A DNA stretch of 64,000 nucleotides from PUPG01 sp041686485 (GTDB taxonomy: Bacteria > Bacteroidota > Bacteroidia > Bacteroidales > UBA7960): assembly GCA_041686485.1 (NCBI GenBank), contig JAWLDT010000006.1, forward strand, positions 1 to 64,000. The letters run 5' to 3'. Position numbers and translations under genes: made by a program. The notes beneath the pieces were generated by a model. It had not been told where the DNA came from, searched no databases, and saw nothing but the letters and a program-made list of their open reading frames with translations. How positions within the stretch are numbered: position 1 is the first letter of the stretch; every line of letters begins with the position of its first letter. This document shows, piece by piece, positions 15,562 to 24,772 of the stretch.

Positions 15562-17112
15562 CTAATCTGAAATTATCGGTTTGTGGTGTTGACGGAGGTA
15601 TGATTCCCAGTCATGCAGGGTTTGGTTTCGGACGACACGCGGAAATTTGTTTTGTGCGCCTTCCTTGCCTTTCATCTTCAACCAGCCATAGAATGCCTGA
15701 GATGGAAGCACATGAACGAAAACGTCTTTGATGGCGGCTATGCGTTCCACCCGGTAATCATCGTTCAGTATCTTCATATTATCGTCAATCTGCTTTTTCA
15801 GGGCATTGGGGTCGATATCATCATCGGTTCCGATAAACCACTTGTGGGCAAACATGCGGCCATATTTGATTCCTGTGACGGAAAACTCCCTGATTACAAT
15901 ATTGAGCTTTTCTTCGGCCATCTTGATGGCTTTATTCATATTTTCGATAGACATATGCTCGCCGCAGAGATTCAAAAAATGCTTCGTACGGCCGGTAATG
16001 ATGATTTCACTACGCTTTTTATCGGCGATCCTGACCACATCACCGATCAGGTAGCGCCATGCACCGGCACATGTGCTTAGAAGCAAGGCATAGTCATGGC
16101 CTTCTTCAACTTCTTCAATGGTGAGGGCCTCCGGATTTTGCTGCAACTGGCCTTCCGCATCAAAATTGTTATCATCGAAAGGAATGAACTCCATAAATAA
16201 TCCGTTATCCAGCGAAAGTTGCATGTTCTCAGTATCAGGCCGGCCCTGGAAAGCGATGAAACCCTCAGAAGCGAGGTATGTCTCGATATAGGTCAGTGGT
16301 TTCCCGAGTAGCTCCTCAAATCCTTTTTTGTAGGGCCCGAAAGAGACCCCTCCATGGACAAAAATAGACAGATTCGGCCATATCTCATGGATGTTATTCA
16401 ACTTATAATGATTAATGATTTTTTCCAGCAGTATTTGCCACCAGGCTGGAACACCGACCATCACACCAATATCCCAGTCTTTGGCTTTGGCCACAATTTC
16501 GTCAAGCTTGGTTGGCCAGTCACGCTCTTTGGATATGCGTTTCCCCGGTTTGTAGAAATGCTGAAACCAGAAAGGGATGTTTTTGGTCGTGATGCCTGAA
16601 AGATCGCCTTCGAAATAGGTGCCGTTATATTGAAGGTGTGTGCTGCCACCCAACATCAGTATGCCTTTTTCATAAAAGGACCTCGGGAAGTTATACCTTG
16701 CCAGTGAGAAGATCTGTTTGACGCTGGTTTTTTTGATGGCGCGGAGCATGGTGGCTGTCACGGGAATGTGTTTACTGGAAGCTTCGGACGTCCCGGAGCT
16801 GAGGGCGAAGTATTTTACCTTTCCCGGCCAGCAGACATAAGGCTCTCCGTTTAAAGTTCGGTACCACCAATCCTTGAAAATGGAATTGTAGTCGTGGATG
16901 GGAATGCGCTCCTGGAAACTACGGATGATATCTTCGCTTTGCAAAATTTCGGTAAATCTATAATGTTCCCCAAAAGCGGTATTGGCTGCCCGCCTGAGTA
17001 ACTTTTTCAACTCACGTTTTTGGGCTTTGCCAGGATTTTTAGTGTGCATGATAACAGGCATTCTGCTTCTCAGCTCGATGGCCCGCTTAATGATGGAACC
17101 TAATATTGGCAT
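15562..17112 (-). CDS. GH3 auxin-responsive promoter family protein
   Basis: The 516-residue protein belongs to the GH3 branch of the ANL adenylating superfamily, which in plants conjugates amino acids to acyl acids such as auxin or jasmonate via acyl-AMP. Visible are the ATP-binding Ser/Thr-rich loop YFALSSGTSEASSKHIPVT (about residue 103), the LGGSTHL segment, and the late YLIGDVVRI and TGRTKHFLNLCGEHMS motifs (about 355-390) that contact ATP in this family. The bacterial substrate is unknown. It sits between gltX and lysS on the same strand, an unusual setting for an amino-acid ligase-like enzyme. Confidence 0.88.
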   Translation of the reverse strand: MPILGSIIKRAIELRSRMPVIMHTKNPGKAQKRELKKLLRRAANTAFGEHYRFTEILQSEDIIRSFQERIPIHDYNSIFKDWWYRTLNGEPYVCWPGKVKYFALSSGTSEASSKHIPVTATMLRAIKKTSVKQIFSLARYNFPRSFYEKGILMLGGSTHLQYNGTYFEGDLSGITTKNIPFWFQHFYKPGKRISKERDWPTKLDEIVAKAKDWDIGVMVGVPAWWQILLEKIINHYKLNNIHEIWPNLSIFVHGGVSFGPYKKGFEELLGKPLTYIETYLASEGFIAFQGRPDTENMQLSLDNGLFMEFIPFDDNNFDAEGQLQQNPEALTIEEVEEGHDYALLLSTCAGAWRYLIGDVVRIADKKRSEIIITGRTKHFLNLCGEHMSIENMNKAIKMAEEKLNIVIREFSVTGIKYGRMFAHKWFIGTDDDIDPNALKKQIDDNMKILNDDYRVERIAAIKDVFVHVLPSQAFYGWLKMKGKEGAQNKFPRVVRNQTLHDWESYLRQHHKPIISD

Positions 17113-17172
17113 GTTGACTGTTTTGGTAGATACACAGAATCTTCACGTTCATTCATAAATGTACAAAATTTC

Positions 17173-18912
17173 TCACGAGTCATTATGGTTTCCACCAATC
17201 CAGGCTTTAACCTCTTCGGGTTTTGGGGCGGGGATATCCAGTTTCTTTTTCTTCCTGAGTCCGCAAAGCTGATTAAACACCTTATTGAGGTTGGCTTCCC
17301 TTAGTGTGCTGAGGTCATGATAACCCGCTTCGGGTAGCAACTGTGCCCAGGTTTCGGGAATGCCGGCCTGTATAAACGCTTCAGTGCCGCTGGTGGTCGT
17401 CGATGATTGTTCGGGTCGCATCTGCGGGAAGAACAAAACGTCCTGAATGCTATCGGCATTGGTAAGGATCATTGCCAGTCTGTCGATACCTATCCCCAGG
17501 CCTGCTGTGGGTGGCATGCCTGTTTCAATGGCTTTTAAAAAGTCTTCATCAAGGATCATGGCTTCAGGATCTCCGCGTCGCTCCAATTCGAGCTGTTCTT
17601 CAAAGCGCTGACGTTGATCTACAGGGTCATTCAGCTCACTGAAGGCATTGCTTATCTCTTTGCCATTGCAGATGGCCTCAAAACGTTCGACCAGACCCGG
17701 TTCACTCCGGTGTTTCTTCGCCAGCGGCGACATTTCTATGGGGTAATCGGTAATGAAGGTAGGCTGGATAAGATTGGGCTCGCATTTCTCTCCGAAGATC
17801 TCATCGATAAGCTTGCCACGGCCCATGCTGTCATCTGTTTCTATCCCGATGCTGCTGGCAAAGGCGCGTATCTCAGCTTCATCCATCGCTGAGACATCCG
17901 TACCGGTGAAATGGGCGATAGCTTCGTACATGGTATAACGTTTCCAGGGACGCCGGAAGTCGATGGTGTTGTCACCTACGCGGACGCTGGTCTGTCCATG
18001 CATGTCGGTAACGATCTTCTCCATCATCTCTTCCACCAGCGTCATCATCCATTCATAATCCTTGTAAGCGACATAAAGCTCCATCTGGGTGAACTCCGGA
18101 TTATGGAAACGACTCATACCTTCGTTGCGGAAGTCTTTGGCAAACTCAAATACGCCCTCATAACCTCCCACTATCAATCGCTTCAGGTACAGCTCGTTGG
18201 CAATACGCAGATAAAGGGTTGTGTCGAGTTTATTATGATAGGTTTTGAATGGCCTGGCGGCTGCTCCGCCGTATATGGGCTGCAGCACAGGTGTTTCAAC
18301 CTCAAGGTAGCCTGCTTTAAGCAGATAGTCGCGCATGCTTTGGATCAGGCGTGCGCGCTGCCGGAATATTTCCTTGTTCCCGGGGTTTACGATGAGGTCA
18401 AGATAACGTTGACGATAGCGTTGTTCAGGGTCTGTAAACGCATCATACACCTTGCCATCTTTTTCTTTTACCACGGGCAGCGGGCGTAATGATTTGCAAA
18501 GGATTTTGAATTCCTTGACATGAACGGTGGTTTCACCCATTTTGGTGGTAAACACAAACCCCTTCACGCCAATGATATCACCGATGTCGATCAGGCGTTT
18601 GAAGACGGTATTATACATGGTTTTATCCTCGCCCGGACAAATCTCATCGCGATTGAAATACAGCTGTATACGTCCGCTTTCGTCCTGCAGCTCTGCAAAA
18701 GAGGCGCTGCCCATGATCCGGCGGCCCATCACCCTGCCGGCGATTTGAATAGTTTGGAAGAGGCTGTTGTCTTCCGGAAACTGTTCTTTGATTTTCCGGG
18801 CTGTGGCTGTAATATCAAATGTTTCAGAAGGGTAGGGGTCAATACCCAAATCCCGCAGCTGCTGAAGCGCCTGCCTCCGTATCTGTTCCTGTTCGCTTAT
18901 TCGTTGATCCAT
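17173..18912 (-). CDS. lysS: Lysyl-tRNA synthetase (class II)
   Basis: LysS attaches lysine to tRNA-Lys. The 579 residues comprise an N-terminal OB-fold anticodon-binding domain (about 35-150), the class II catalytic core with motif 2 (FRNEGMSRFHNPEFTQME) and motif 3 (GLGIGIDRLAM, about residue 475), and a C-terminal extension of about 75 residues that is typical of Bacteroidetes LysS and absent from the E. coli enzyme. The start MDQRISEQEQIRR at 18912 matches family N termini; the in-frame ATG at 18975 lies upstream of a TACCTTTG promoter element (18938-18945) and is rejected. Confidence 0.96.
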   Translation of the reverse strand: MDQRISEQEQIRRQALQQLRDLGIDPYPSETFDITATARKIKEQFPEDNSLFQTIQIAGRVMGRRIMGSASFAELQDESGRIQLYFNRDEICPGEDKTMYNTVFKRLIDIGDIIGVKGFVFTTKMGETTVHVKEFKILCKSLRPLPVVKEKDGKVYDAFTDPEQRYRQRYLDLIVNPGNKEIFRQRARLIQSMRDYLLKAGYLEVETPVLQPIYGGAAARPFKTYHNKLDTTLYLRIANELYLKRLIVGGYEGVFEFAKDFRNEGMSRFHNPEFTQMELYVAYKDYEWMMTLVEEMMEKIVTDMHGQTSVRVGDNTIDFRRPWKRYTMYEAIAHFTGTDVSAMDEAEIRAFASSIGIETDDSMGRGKLIDEIFGEKCEPNLIQPTFITDYPIEMSPLAKKHRSEPGLVERFEAICNGKEISNAFSELNDPVDQRQRFEEQLELERRGDPEAMILDEDFLKAIETGMPPTAGLGIGIDRLAMILTNADSIQDVLFFPQMRPEQSSTTTSGTEAFIQAGIPETWAQLLPEAGYHDLSTLREANLNKVFNQLCGLRKKKKLDIPAPKPEEVKAWIGGNHNDS

Positions 18913-18937
18913 CGGTATCCTGTTTTTTGATAAAGTG

Positions 18938-18945
18938 CAAAGGTA
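18938..18945 (-). promoter_or_regulatory. Putative -7 element of lysS
   Basis: TACCTTTG on the minus strand fits TAnnTTTG and predicts a start near 18931, about 20 bases before the lysS ATG at 18912. It decides against the longer open frame beginning at 18975. Confidence 0.5.
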
Positions 18946-19030
18946 ATGAATATCCTGATTCCGGTTTTCTGCCATGCAGTTGTTTCCTGATGATTCAGGG
19001 AATGCGGTGCTTGCAAGTATATAGCAAGGG

Positions 19031-19124
19031 GTTCGGGCTCAGCTTGTGTGCCTTCGAAACTTTAAAAGGCTGTCTGTAGCTATTAAGCTGACAAGTTCGG
19101 GCTCAGCTTGTGTGCCTTCGAAAC
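19031..19124. repeat. Two 30-bp direct repeats separated by 34 bp
   Basis: An identical 30-base sequence beginning GTTCGGGCTC and ending CCTTCGAAAC occurs at 19031-19060 and 19095-19124. The 34 bases between are unrelated. The repeat ends can pair imperfectly (GTTCGGGC with GCC..CGAAAC). The dimensions resemble one CRISPR repeat-spacer-repeat unit, but only two copies exist and no cas genes are in the window. A local duplication is equally possible. An inverted repeat AAGCTGA/TCAGCTT (19085-19109) spans the start of the second copy. Confidence 0.75.
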
Positions 19125-19168
19125 CCGGGCATATTTAAACAGGTGGGGGCCGGATTATAAGAAAGTAG

Positions 19169-19176
19169 TAATTTTG
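19169..19176 (+). promoter_or_regulatory. Putative -7 element of rlmD
   Basis: TAATTTTG fits the consensus and predicts transcription from about 19183. That excludes the TTG at 19181 as a start and leaves TTG 19241 as the first sensible start codon. Confidence 0.45.
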
Positions 19177-19240
19177 TACGTTGTTTACCAATTTGCCCAA
19201 CCGGTTGGGGGAACGTATACTATTTTTAAAACAATCGATT

Positions 19241-20668
19241 TTGGCAAGAAAGAAAAAAAAGGGGAACCCTTTCCTTGAGAACGTGCTTATCACTGATGTG
19301 GCTGCTGAAGGAAAGGCTTTGGCACGAGTGGAGGATAAAGTGTTATTCGTGCCTTTTGCTGCACCCGGTGATGTGGTGGATGTTCAGGTTACGAAAGCAC
19401 GCAAAAAGTACATGGAAGGTGTAGTACGGGAGTTTCACACCTTCTCTCCTGATCGGGTAACACCCTTCTGTGAACATTTCGGTATCTGTGGTGGATGCAA
19501 ATGGCAGCATCTGCCGTATGAAAAGCAGTTGTCGTTTAAGCAAAAGCAGGTGACAGACAGTCTCGAGCGAATTGGCGGCCTGGACCTCTCTTCTGTAAAG
19601 AAATTGCCCATACTGCCATCTGAGAAAACAACTAATTACCGGAACAAGCTGGAATTTACCTTTAGCAACAGTCGGTGGTTGTCGAAGGAGGAAATCGAAT
19701 CCGGTGAGGAGATCACTGATTTGGAGGCCCTTGGGTTTCATATTCCTGGTTTTTTCGACAAAGTGCTCGACATTAAACATTGCTGGCTTCAGCCCGAGCC
19801 ATCCAACGAGATTCGTTTGGCCGTTAAAGCACATGCTGTTTCCAATAACTATTCATTTTATGACCTGCGTGCCAAGACAGGCTTCCTTCGGAACCTGATT
19901 ATTCGTAATACGCCGGAAGACGAGTTGATGGTGGTCATGGTGTTTGGCCATGATGATCCTGAGGCTATTGACTCTATGATGTCGTTTATCGATCGCCGAT
20001 TCCCGGATCTCACCTGCCTGGCTTATATGATTAATACCAAGCTGAACAGCAGCATTGGCGACCTGGAACCGGTTATTTGCAGTGGCAGGCCTTATATTGA
20101 AGAGAAGATGGATGGTTTACGTTTTCAGGTCGGTCCCAAATCATTTTTTCAGACCAACTCAGAGCAGGCAAAGCGACTGTATGATGTGATCCGTGACTTT
20201 GCCGGACTAACAGGGAGTGAGGTTGTGTATGACCTGTATACCGGCGCCGGTACCATCGCCTGCTTTTTGGCCGCGAAGGCCCGGAAGGTTGTTGGGATAG
20301 AATATGTGGATGAGGCGGTGGTGCATGCCCGCGACAATGCCAAACGTAACCGTATTGCCAACGCAAGTTTCCTGACCGGCGATATGGCCGACATCTTTAA
20401 TGAACATTTTATGCAGGATCAGGCCTATCCGGATGTGATCGTCACCGACCCTCCCCGGGCCGGGATGCATCCGAAAGTGGTGAAGGAGTTACTGAAAAGC
20501 GGTGCAGACCGCATTGTGTATGTGAGCTGTAACCCGGCAACACAGGCACGCGACATCGATCTGCTTGGCAGTCATTATAGGCTTTGCAAATGCCAGACCG
20601 TTGATATGTTCCCACATACCCATCACGTCGAAAATGTGGTGCTTCTTGAAAAAAGACAGGAGGCGTGA
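19241..20668 (+). CDS. rlmD: 23S rRNA (uracil-5-)-methyltransferase RlmD/RumA type
   Basis: This SAM-dependent enzyme of about 475 residues makes 5-methyluridine in 23S rRNA. From the N terminus it has a TRAM RNA-binding domain (about 10-75), an Fe-S cluster motif (Cys77, Cys83, Cys86 in CEHFGICGGCKWQH, plus a later Cys), a central domain, and the Rossmann-type methyltransferase domain with VYDLYTGAGTIACFLA as SAM-binding motif I and the catalytic Cys in VSCNPATQARD. Family N termini (basic ARKKKK start) point to the TTG at 19241; an upstream TTG at 19181 would place the start at the predicted transcription start. TTG initiation is thus likely. Confidence 0.88.
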   Translation: MARKKKKGNPFLENVLITDVAAEGKALARVEDKVLFVPFAAPGDVVDVQVTKARKKYMEGVVREFHTFSPDRVTPFCEHFGICGGCKWQHLPYEKQLSFKQKQVTDSLERIGGLDLSSVKKLPILPSEKTTNYRNKLEFTFSNSRWLSKEEIESGEEITDLEALGFHIPGFFDKVLDIKHCWLQPEPSNEIRLAVKAHAVSNNYSFYDLRAKTGFLRNLIIRNTPEDELMVVMVFGHDDPEAIDSMMSFIDRRFPDLTCLAYMINTKLNSSIGDLEPVICSGRPYIEEKMDGLRFQVGPKSFFQTNSEQAKRLYDVIRDFAGLTGSEVVYDLYTGAGTIACFLAAKARKVVGIEYVDEAVVHARDNAKRNRIANASFLTGDMADIFNEHFMQDQAYPDVIVTDPPRAGMHPKVVKELLKSGADRIVYVSCNPATQARDIDLLGSHYRLCKCQTVDMFPHTHHVENVVLLEKRQEA

Positions 20669-20691
20669 CACTGCGCTCCTGGCCGGAACTG

Positions 20692-20961
20692 TTACCTGAT
20701 GTTAAAGTGATCGTAGCCGCTTACCGGGACTTCTTCCGTCTCGATATCCGTTACACTGGCAAATGACGGTCCTTTTTGGCACCACTGCACAAAGCTATTC
20801 AGCTGTTCTTCTCCACCTTCGGCAGCAATGTATACGCTACCATCCGGCATGTTTTTTACATAGCCTGTAATGCCTAATGATACCGCTTTTGACTGGGCAG
20901 CATTACGGAAGTTTACGCCCTGCACCCGGCCAAATACCTGAATTTGCAGACTCTTTGTCAT
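20692..20961 (-). CDS. acyP: Acylphosphatase
   Basis: This 89-residue protein hydrolyses acyl phosphates such as carbamoyl phosphate or 1,3-bisphosphoglycerate. The catalytic pair is visible: the phosphate-binding loop VFGRVQGVNFR with its arginine (about residue 20) and the asparagine in GYVKNMPDGSV (about residue 37). GGEEQLNSFVQWCQKGP is the conserved second half. Length is standard. It is convergent with rlmD and divergent from the oligopeptidase gene; it appears to be a single-gene unit. Confidence 0.93.
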   Translation of the reverse strand: MTKSLQIQVFGRVQGVNFRNAAQSKAVSLGITGYVKNMPDGSVYIAAEGGEEQLNSFVQWCQKGPSFASVTDIETEEVPVSGYDHFNIR

Positions 20962-21070
20962 CTGTTTATATTTTGCTTGTTTAAAATTATCAAGCTTTTA
21001 GCTTCCTATTCAAAAATAAGGCTTTTTGCTTGCTGTGCAAAATTTCCCATCATGGTGTGCCGTTTTTTTA

Positions 21071-21078
21071 TATATTTG
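21071..21078 (+). promoter_or_regulatory. Putative -7 element of oligopeptidase gene
   Basis: TATATTTG fits TAnnTTTG. Transcription would start near 21085, leaving a leader of about 95 bases before the ATG at 21181. Confidence 0.4.
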
Positions 21079-21180
21079 AACACCTTCATGGAAGCAGGCA
21101 AACAAGGACATCAGACTTGTTTTTCAAAGACAACACTTATTTATTCGTATACATTACTATTAACAACATTTTATAGAAAC

Positions 21181-23295
21181 ATGAACAAATATCTGATTTA
21201 TATGCTGTTATTCTCAATGACCACAGGATGTGGTCCGGGCCGGGAGGATGGCGAAACCGAAGCTCCTGTGGCGCCAAAACATGAGAAAGAGCTGGTAACA
21301 CACGGAGACACCCGTATTGACCCTTATTATTGGATGAACGACCGCGATGATCCTGAGGTGATCGATTATCTTGAGGCAGAGAATGCGTATCTCGATGAGA
21401 TGATGGGTCATACAGAGGACTTACAGAAGACCCTGTTTCAGGAGATGAAAAACCGCATCCGCGAAGATGATCAGTCAGCGCCCTATTTCAGCAATGGGTA
21501 TTACTATTATGTTCGCTATGAAGAGGGAGGAGAGTATCCTATTTATTGCCGGAAGCCAGGCAGCCTTGATGCCGAAGAAGAGGTGATGCTGGATGTGAAT
21601 AAGCTTGCCGAGCCTCATCCTTATTTCAATGTAGGTGATTATGATGTTAGTCTTGACAACCGTTGGATGGCTTTTACGGCTGATACGGTTGGCCGGCGTC
21701 AATATACCATTAACGTGAAAGACCTGGCAACAGGCGAGGTGTTTTCGACCGGGATTGCTAATGCCGGTGGTGATGTGGTTTGGGCTGCCGATAACCAGAC
21801 TTTTTTCTTTACTTCCATCGACCCCAACACCCTCCGCTATGAGCGTATACAACGCTACAATTTCTTTCATGATGAAGAACCGGAGGAGGTTTATTACGAA
21901 GCGGATGAGACCTTTTACTATATTGGTGTTTCCCGGACCAAAGATGACCGGTATCTGCGGATCAATGCCAACAGTACCCTGACTACAGAGGTTTGGTTGC
22001 TGGATGCAAATGAACCGTCCGGCGAATTTGAAGTTTTTCAGCCGCGTCAACGAGATCTGCGATACAGCGTAGCGTCTTATAACGGCAAATTTTTTGTCCT
22101 TACCAATCATGAAGCTGAAAACTTCCGGCTCATGGAGACCAGGAAGGATCAAACTACTATAGAGCACTGGAAGGAAGTGATCCCGCACCGCTCCGATGTG
22201 CTGCTGGAGGATATCGAACTGTTTGATGACTTTCTGGTCGTTCAGGAAAGAGAGCGGGGACTGCGTCAATTGCGTATCATAAACAGGCTGACAGACAAAA
22301 GCCATTATATTCCTTTTGAGGAGGAAGCCTATACGGCACGCATTGGGGTCAATGCTGAAATGTCAACGCCGGTGTTGCGGTTTAATTATACCTCACCCAC
22401 CACACCGTCCACCACTTACGACTATCACATGGGCGAGGGTGAGCGCACCCTGGTAAAACAACAAGAGGTGCTGGGAGACTTCGACCCCGATGACTATGAA
22501 ACCCGACGGTTCTACGCAACGGCACGTGATGGGGTTGATGTACCCCTTACAATTGTCTATAAGAAAGGAATTGAGCGGGATGGCAAGAATCCGCTTTTGC
22601 TTTATGGCTATGGTTCCTACGGCTCGAGTGCCGATCCCCGATTTAACAGAAATGCGCTAAGCCTGCTGGACCGCGGTTTTCTTTATGCCATTGCCCATGT
22701 ACGCGGTGGCCAGGAATTGGGCCGTCAGTGGTATGAAGATGGAAAGTTGTTGAATAAGAAAAACACGTTTAACGACTTTATTGATTGTGCCGAATTCCTT
22801 ATTGAAAAAGAATATACGAGTCCTGAACATTTGTATGCGCGGGGTGGCAGCGCCGGTGGGTTGCTTATGGGAGCGGTTATCAATCAGCGTCCGGATCTGT
22901 TTAATGGCGTTATAGCCGCCGTACCTTTCGTGGATGTGGTTACCACCATGCTGGATGAATCCATACCACTTACCACGGCTGAATATGATGAGTGGGGCAA
23001 CCCAAATGACCCGGAGTATTATGAGTACATGTTGTCCTATTCGCCTTATGATAACATTACGGAGCAAGCCTATCCCAACTTATTGGTCACCAGTGGTCTG
23101 CATGATTCCCAGGTGCAGTATTGGGAACCAAGCAAGTGGGTGGCCAGGCTGCGTGATCACCATACGGGAGACAATCTTATCCTGTTGTATACGAATATGG
23201 AGGCAGGTCACGGTGGTGCTTCCGGCCGTTTTCAGCGGCTGCGTGAACTGGCCAGGGAATATGCATTCCTGCTTGACCTTGAAGGCAAAAGTTAA
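21181..23295 (+). CDS. ptrB: Oligopeptidase B-like S9 peptidase (lipoprotein)
   Basis: This 704-residue serine peptidase of the prolyl oligopeptidase family resembles protease II, which cleaves short peptides, often after basic residues. An N-terminal beta-propeller (about 75-410) is followed by an alpha/beta-hydrolase domain with the catalytic triad Ser557 (GGSAGG), Asp642 (SGLHDSQVQY) and His677 (GHGGASG). The ATG at 21181 gives a lipoprotein signal ending in TTGC (Cys17), so the enzyme is probably membrane-anchored outside the cytoplasm. The open frame continues upstream to 20944, but that part overlaps the acylphosphatase start and the promoter and is not coding in style. It is probably monocistronic. 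Confidence 0.93.
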   Translation: MNKYLIYMLLFSMTTGCGPGREDGETEAPVAPKHEKELVTHGDTRIDPYYWMNDRDDPEVIDYLEAENAYLDEMMGHTEDLQKTLFQEMKNRIREDDQSAPYFSNGYYYYVRYEEGGEYPIYCRKPGSLDAEEEVMLDVNKLAEPHPYFNVGDYDVSLDNRWMAFTADTVGRRQYTINVKDLATGEVFSTGIANAGGDVVWAADNQTFFFTSIDPNTLRYERIQRYNFFHDEEPEEVYYEADETFYYIGVSRTKDDRYLRINANSTLTTEVWLLDANEPSGEFEVFQPRQRDLRYSVASYNGKFFVLTNHEAENFRLMETRKDQTTIEHWKEVIPHRSDVLLEDIELFDDFLVVQERERGLRQLRIINRLTDKSHYIPFEEEAYTARIGVNAEMSTPVLRFNYTSPTTPSTTYDYHMGEGERTLVKQQEVLGDFDPDDYETRRFYATARDGVDVPLTIVYKKGIERDGKNPLLLYGYGSYGSSADPRFNRNALSLLDRGFLYAIAHVRGGQELGRQWYEDGKLLNKKNTFNDFIDCAEFLIEKEYTSPEHLYARGGSAGGLLMGAVINQRPDLFNGVIAAVPFVDVVTTMLDESIPLTTAEYDEWGNPNDPEYYEYMLSYSPYDNITEQAYPNLLVTSGLHDSQVQYWEPSKWVARLRDHHTGDNLILLYTNMEAGHGGASGRFQRLRELAREYAFLLDLEGKS

Positions 23296-23355
23296 TGAAT
23301 GCCGCTATAATTAAATAATTCAGGCCATATACCTGTTTCTTCTGATTCTATCCTT

Positions 23356-23883
23356 ATGGCTGTTGTAAAAAAAGTGGCTGTTACCGGCCCGGAGTCTACC
23401 GGAAAAAGTTCACTGAGCCGGCAACTGGCCGCACACTACCATACTGAGTATGTGCCTGAGTATGCCCGGGAATATGTTGACAGGCTGGACAGGCATTATC
23501 GTCAGGAGGACATCCTGGTTATTGCCAAAGAACAGCTGGCCATGGAACAGCGTGCCATGAATCAGGCCGAAACATACCTGTTTTGTGACACAGATTTGAT
23601 TGTGCCCAAGATCTGGGAATTATATAAATACTTTGAATGCCATCCCTGGATTATTGAACAGATTCACTGGAACCGGTACGACCTGACTTTGTTGTGTGAT
23701 GTTGACCTGCCCTGGCAGCCGGACCCCCAGCGGGAATATCCAAACCTCCGGCAATTTTTCTTCCACTGGTTCCATCGTGAATTACAGGCCTATGGTTTCC
23801 CTTACCGCATTATTCGCGGCAATGAGCTGGAACGCCCTGGAAATGCGATAGATGCCGTTAACTCATTTTTTAACGCTTATTGA
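23356..23883 (+). CDS. NadR-like AAA ATPase / nicotinamide riboside kinase
   Basis: The 175-residue P-loop kinase has Walker A GPESTGKSSL (about residues 10-19) and YVPEYAREYVD, the conserved segment of the kinase domain of NadR that phosphorylates nicotinamide riboside to NMN. FCDTDLIVPKIW and LLCDVDLPWQPDPQRE complete the family pattern. The adenylyltransferase and DNA-binding domains of enterobacterial NadR are absent; the stand-alone kinase form is common in Bacteroidetes, often beside a PnuC importer, which is not present here. The stop codon lies one base before the EamA transporter start, so the two are probably one operon. Confidence 0.85.
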   Translation: MAVVKKVAVTGPESTGKSSLSRQLAAHYHTEYVPEYAREYVDRLDRHYRQEDILVIAKEQLAMEQRAMNQAETYLFCDTDLIVPKIWELYKYFECHPWIIEQIHWNRYDLTLLCDVDLPWQPDPQREYPNLRQFFFHWFHRELQAYGFPYRIIRGNELERPGNAIDAVNSFFNAY

Positions 23884-23884
23884 A

Positions 23885-24772
23885 ATGGAACCTTCCACCG
23901 CAAAAAAACAGCTACAACTTCATATGATTGTTGTGCTGCTGGGCTTCAGCGGCATCCTTGGTGCCCTGATATCCATCTCAGCCTTTCCCCTCGTATGGTA
24001 CCGGATGTTTTTTGGATTCGTCGGGTTAGGAGCGTTTTTTCTGATTCGTGGTATCTCTTTTCGTGTCCCCTATAAAAAGATGCTTCCATTGCTGGGCATT
24101 GGTGTGGTTGTTGCCCTGCACTGGATCACTTTTTTTCATGCCATCAACGTGTCTAATGTGTCGGTGACCCTTGGCGTTTTTGCCTCCACCACACTTTTTA
24201 CCAGTTTTCTGGAACCGCTTACCCAGCGCAGGCGTATTTTTTGGTTAGAAGTGCTTATAGGCTTAGTTATCCTTTATGGTATTTATCTGATTTTCCAGTA
24301 CGAATTTCATTACCTGGATGGAATCTTGTATGCCCTTCTGGCATCGGTATTAAACGGGCTTTTTGTTGTAATGAACCGCAATATCAGCCTTCGACATCAC
24401 CCTTCAGTAATCAGTTTTTATGAGATGATCGGTGGTTTTCTGTTTATTACCTTATATCTGGGGGTAAGTGGCACAGGCTATGGCGAGATCTTTCCGCTCT
24501 CTGCAGCAGACCTCATTTATGTGGCATTGCTTGGCCTGGTATGTACGGCTTATGCCTTTTCGGCCATCGTTGACGTGATGAAGGTGCTGTCGGCCTACAC
24601 GGTAGTGCTGTCGGTAAACATGGAACCGGTGTATGGAATTATCATGGCCCGCCTGCTCTTTCCTGAGGCAGAGCAGATGTCGGGCGGATTCTACATCGGA
24701 ACCCTGATCATCCTGGTATCCGTATTTAGTTATCCTTTCTTAAAACGCAAACTCCGCAAAAAAGCGGTTTGA
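23885..24772 (+). CDS. EamA/DMT family transporter
   Basis: This 295-residue inner-membrane protein has ten hydrophobic segments arranged as two EamA repeats of five, the drug/metabolite transporter layout. ALHWITFFHAINVSNVSVTLGVFASTTLF is the characteristic end of the first repeat, and GLVCTAYAFSAIVDVMKVLSAYTVVLSVNMEPVYG the matching piece of the second. Substrate unknown; metabolite or amino-acid export is common in the family. The start at 23885 follows the upstream stop by one base; an in-frame ATG at 23852 would overlap the kinase gene. Its last 33 bases overlap the convergent cysQ gene. Confidence 0.88.
   Translation: MEPSTAKKQLQLHMIVVLLGFSGILGALISISAFPLVWYRMFFGFVGLGAFFLIRGISFRVPYKKMLPLLGIGVVVALHWITFFHAINVSNVSVTLGVFASTTLFTSFLEPLTQRRRIFWLEVLIGLVILYGIYLIFQYEFHYLDGILYALLASVLNGLFVVMNRNISLRHHPSVISFYEMIGGFLFITLYLGVSGTGYGEIFPLSAADLIYVALLGLVCTAYAFSAIVDVMKVLSAYTVVLSVNMEPVYGIIMARLLFPEAEQMSGGFYIGTLIILVSVFSYPFLKRKLRKKAV

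Noticed and set aside
19031..19124. Calling the 30-bp repeat pair a CRISPR array
   Set aside because: Only two repeats and one spacer, no cas genes within the window; kept as a repeat and as a question.
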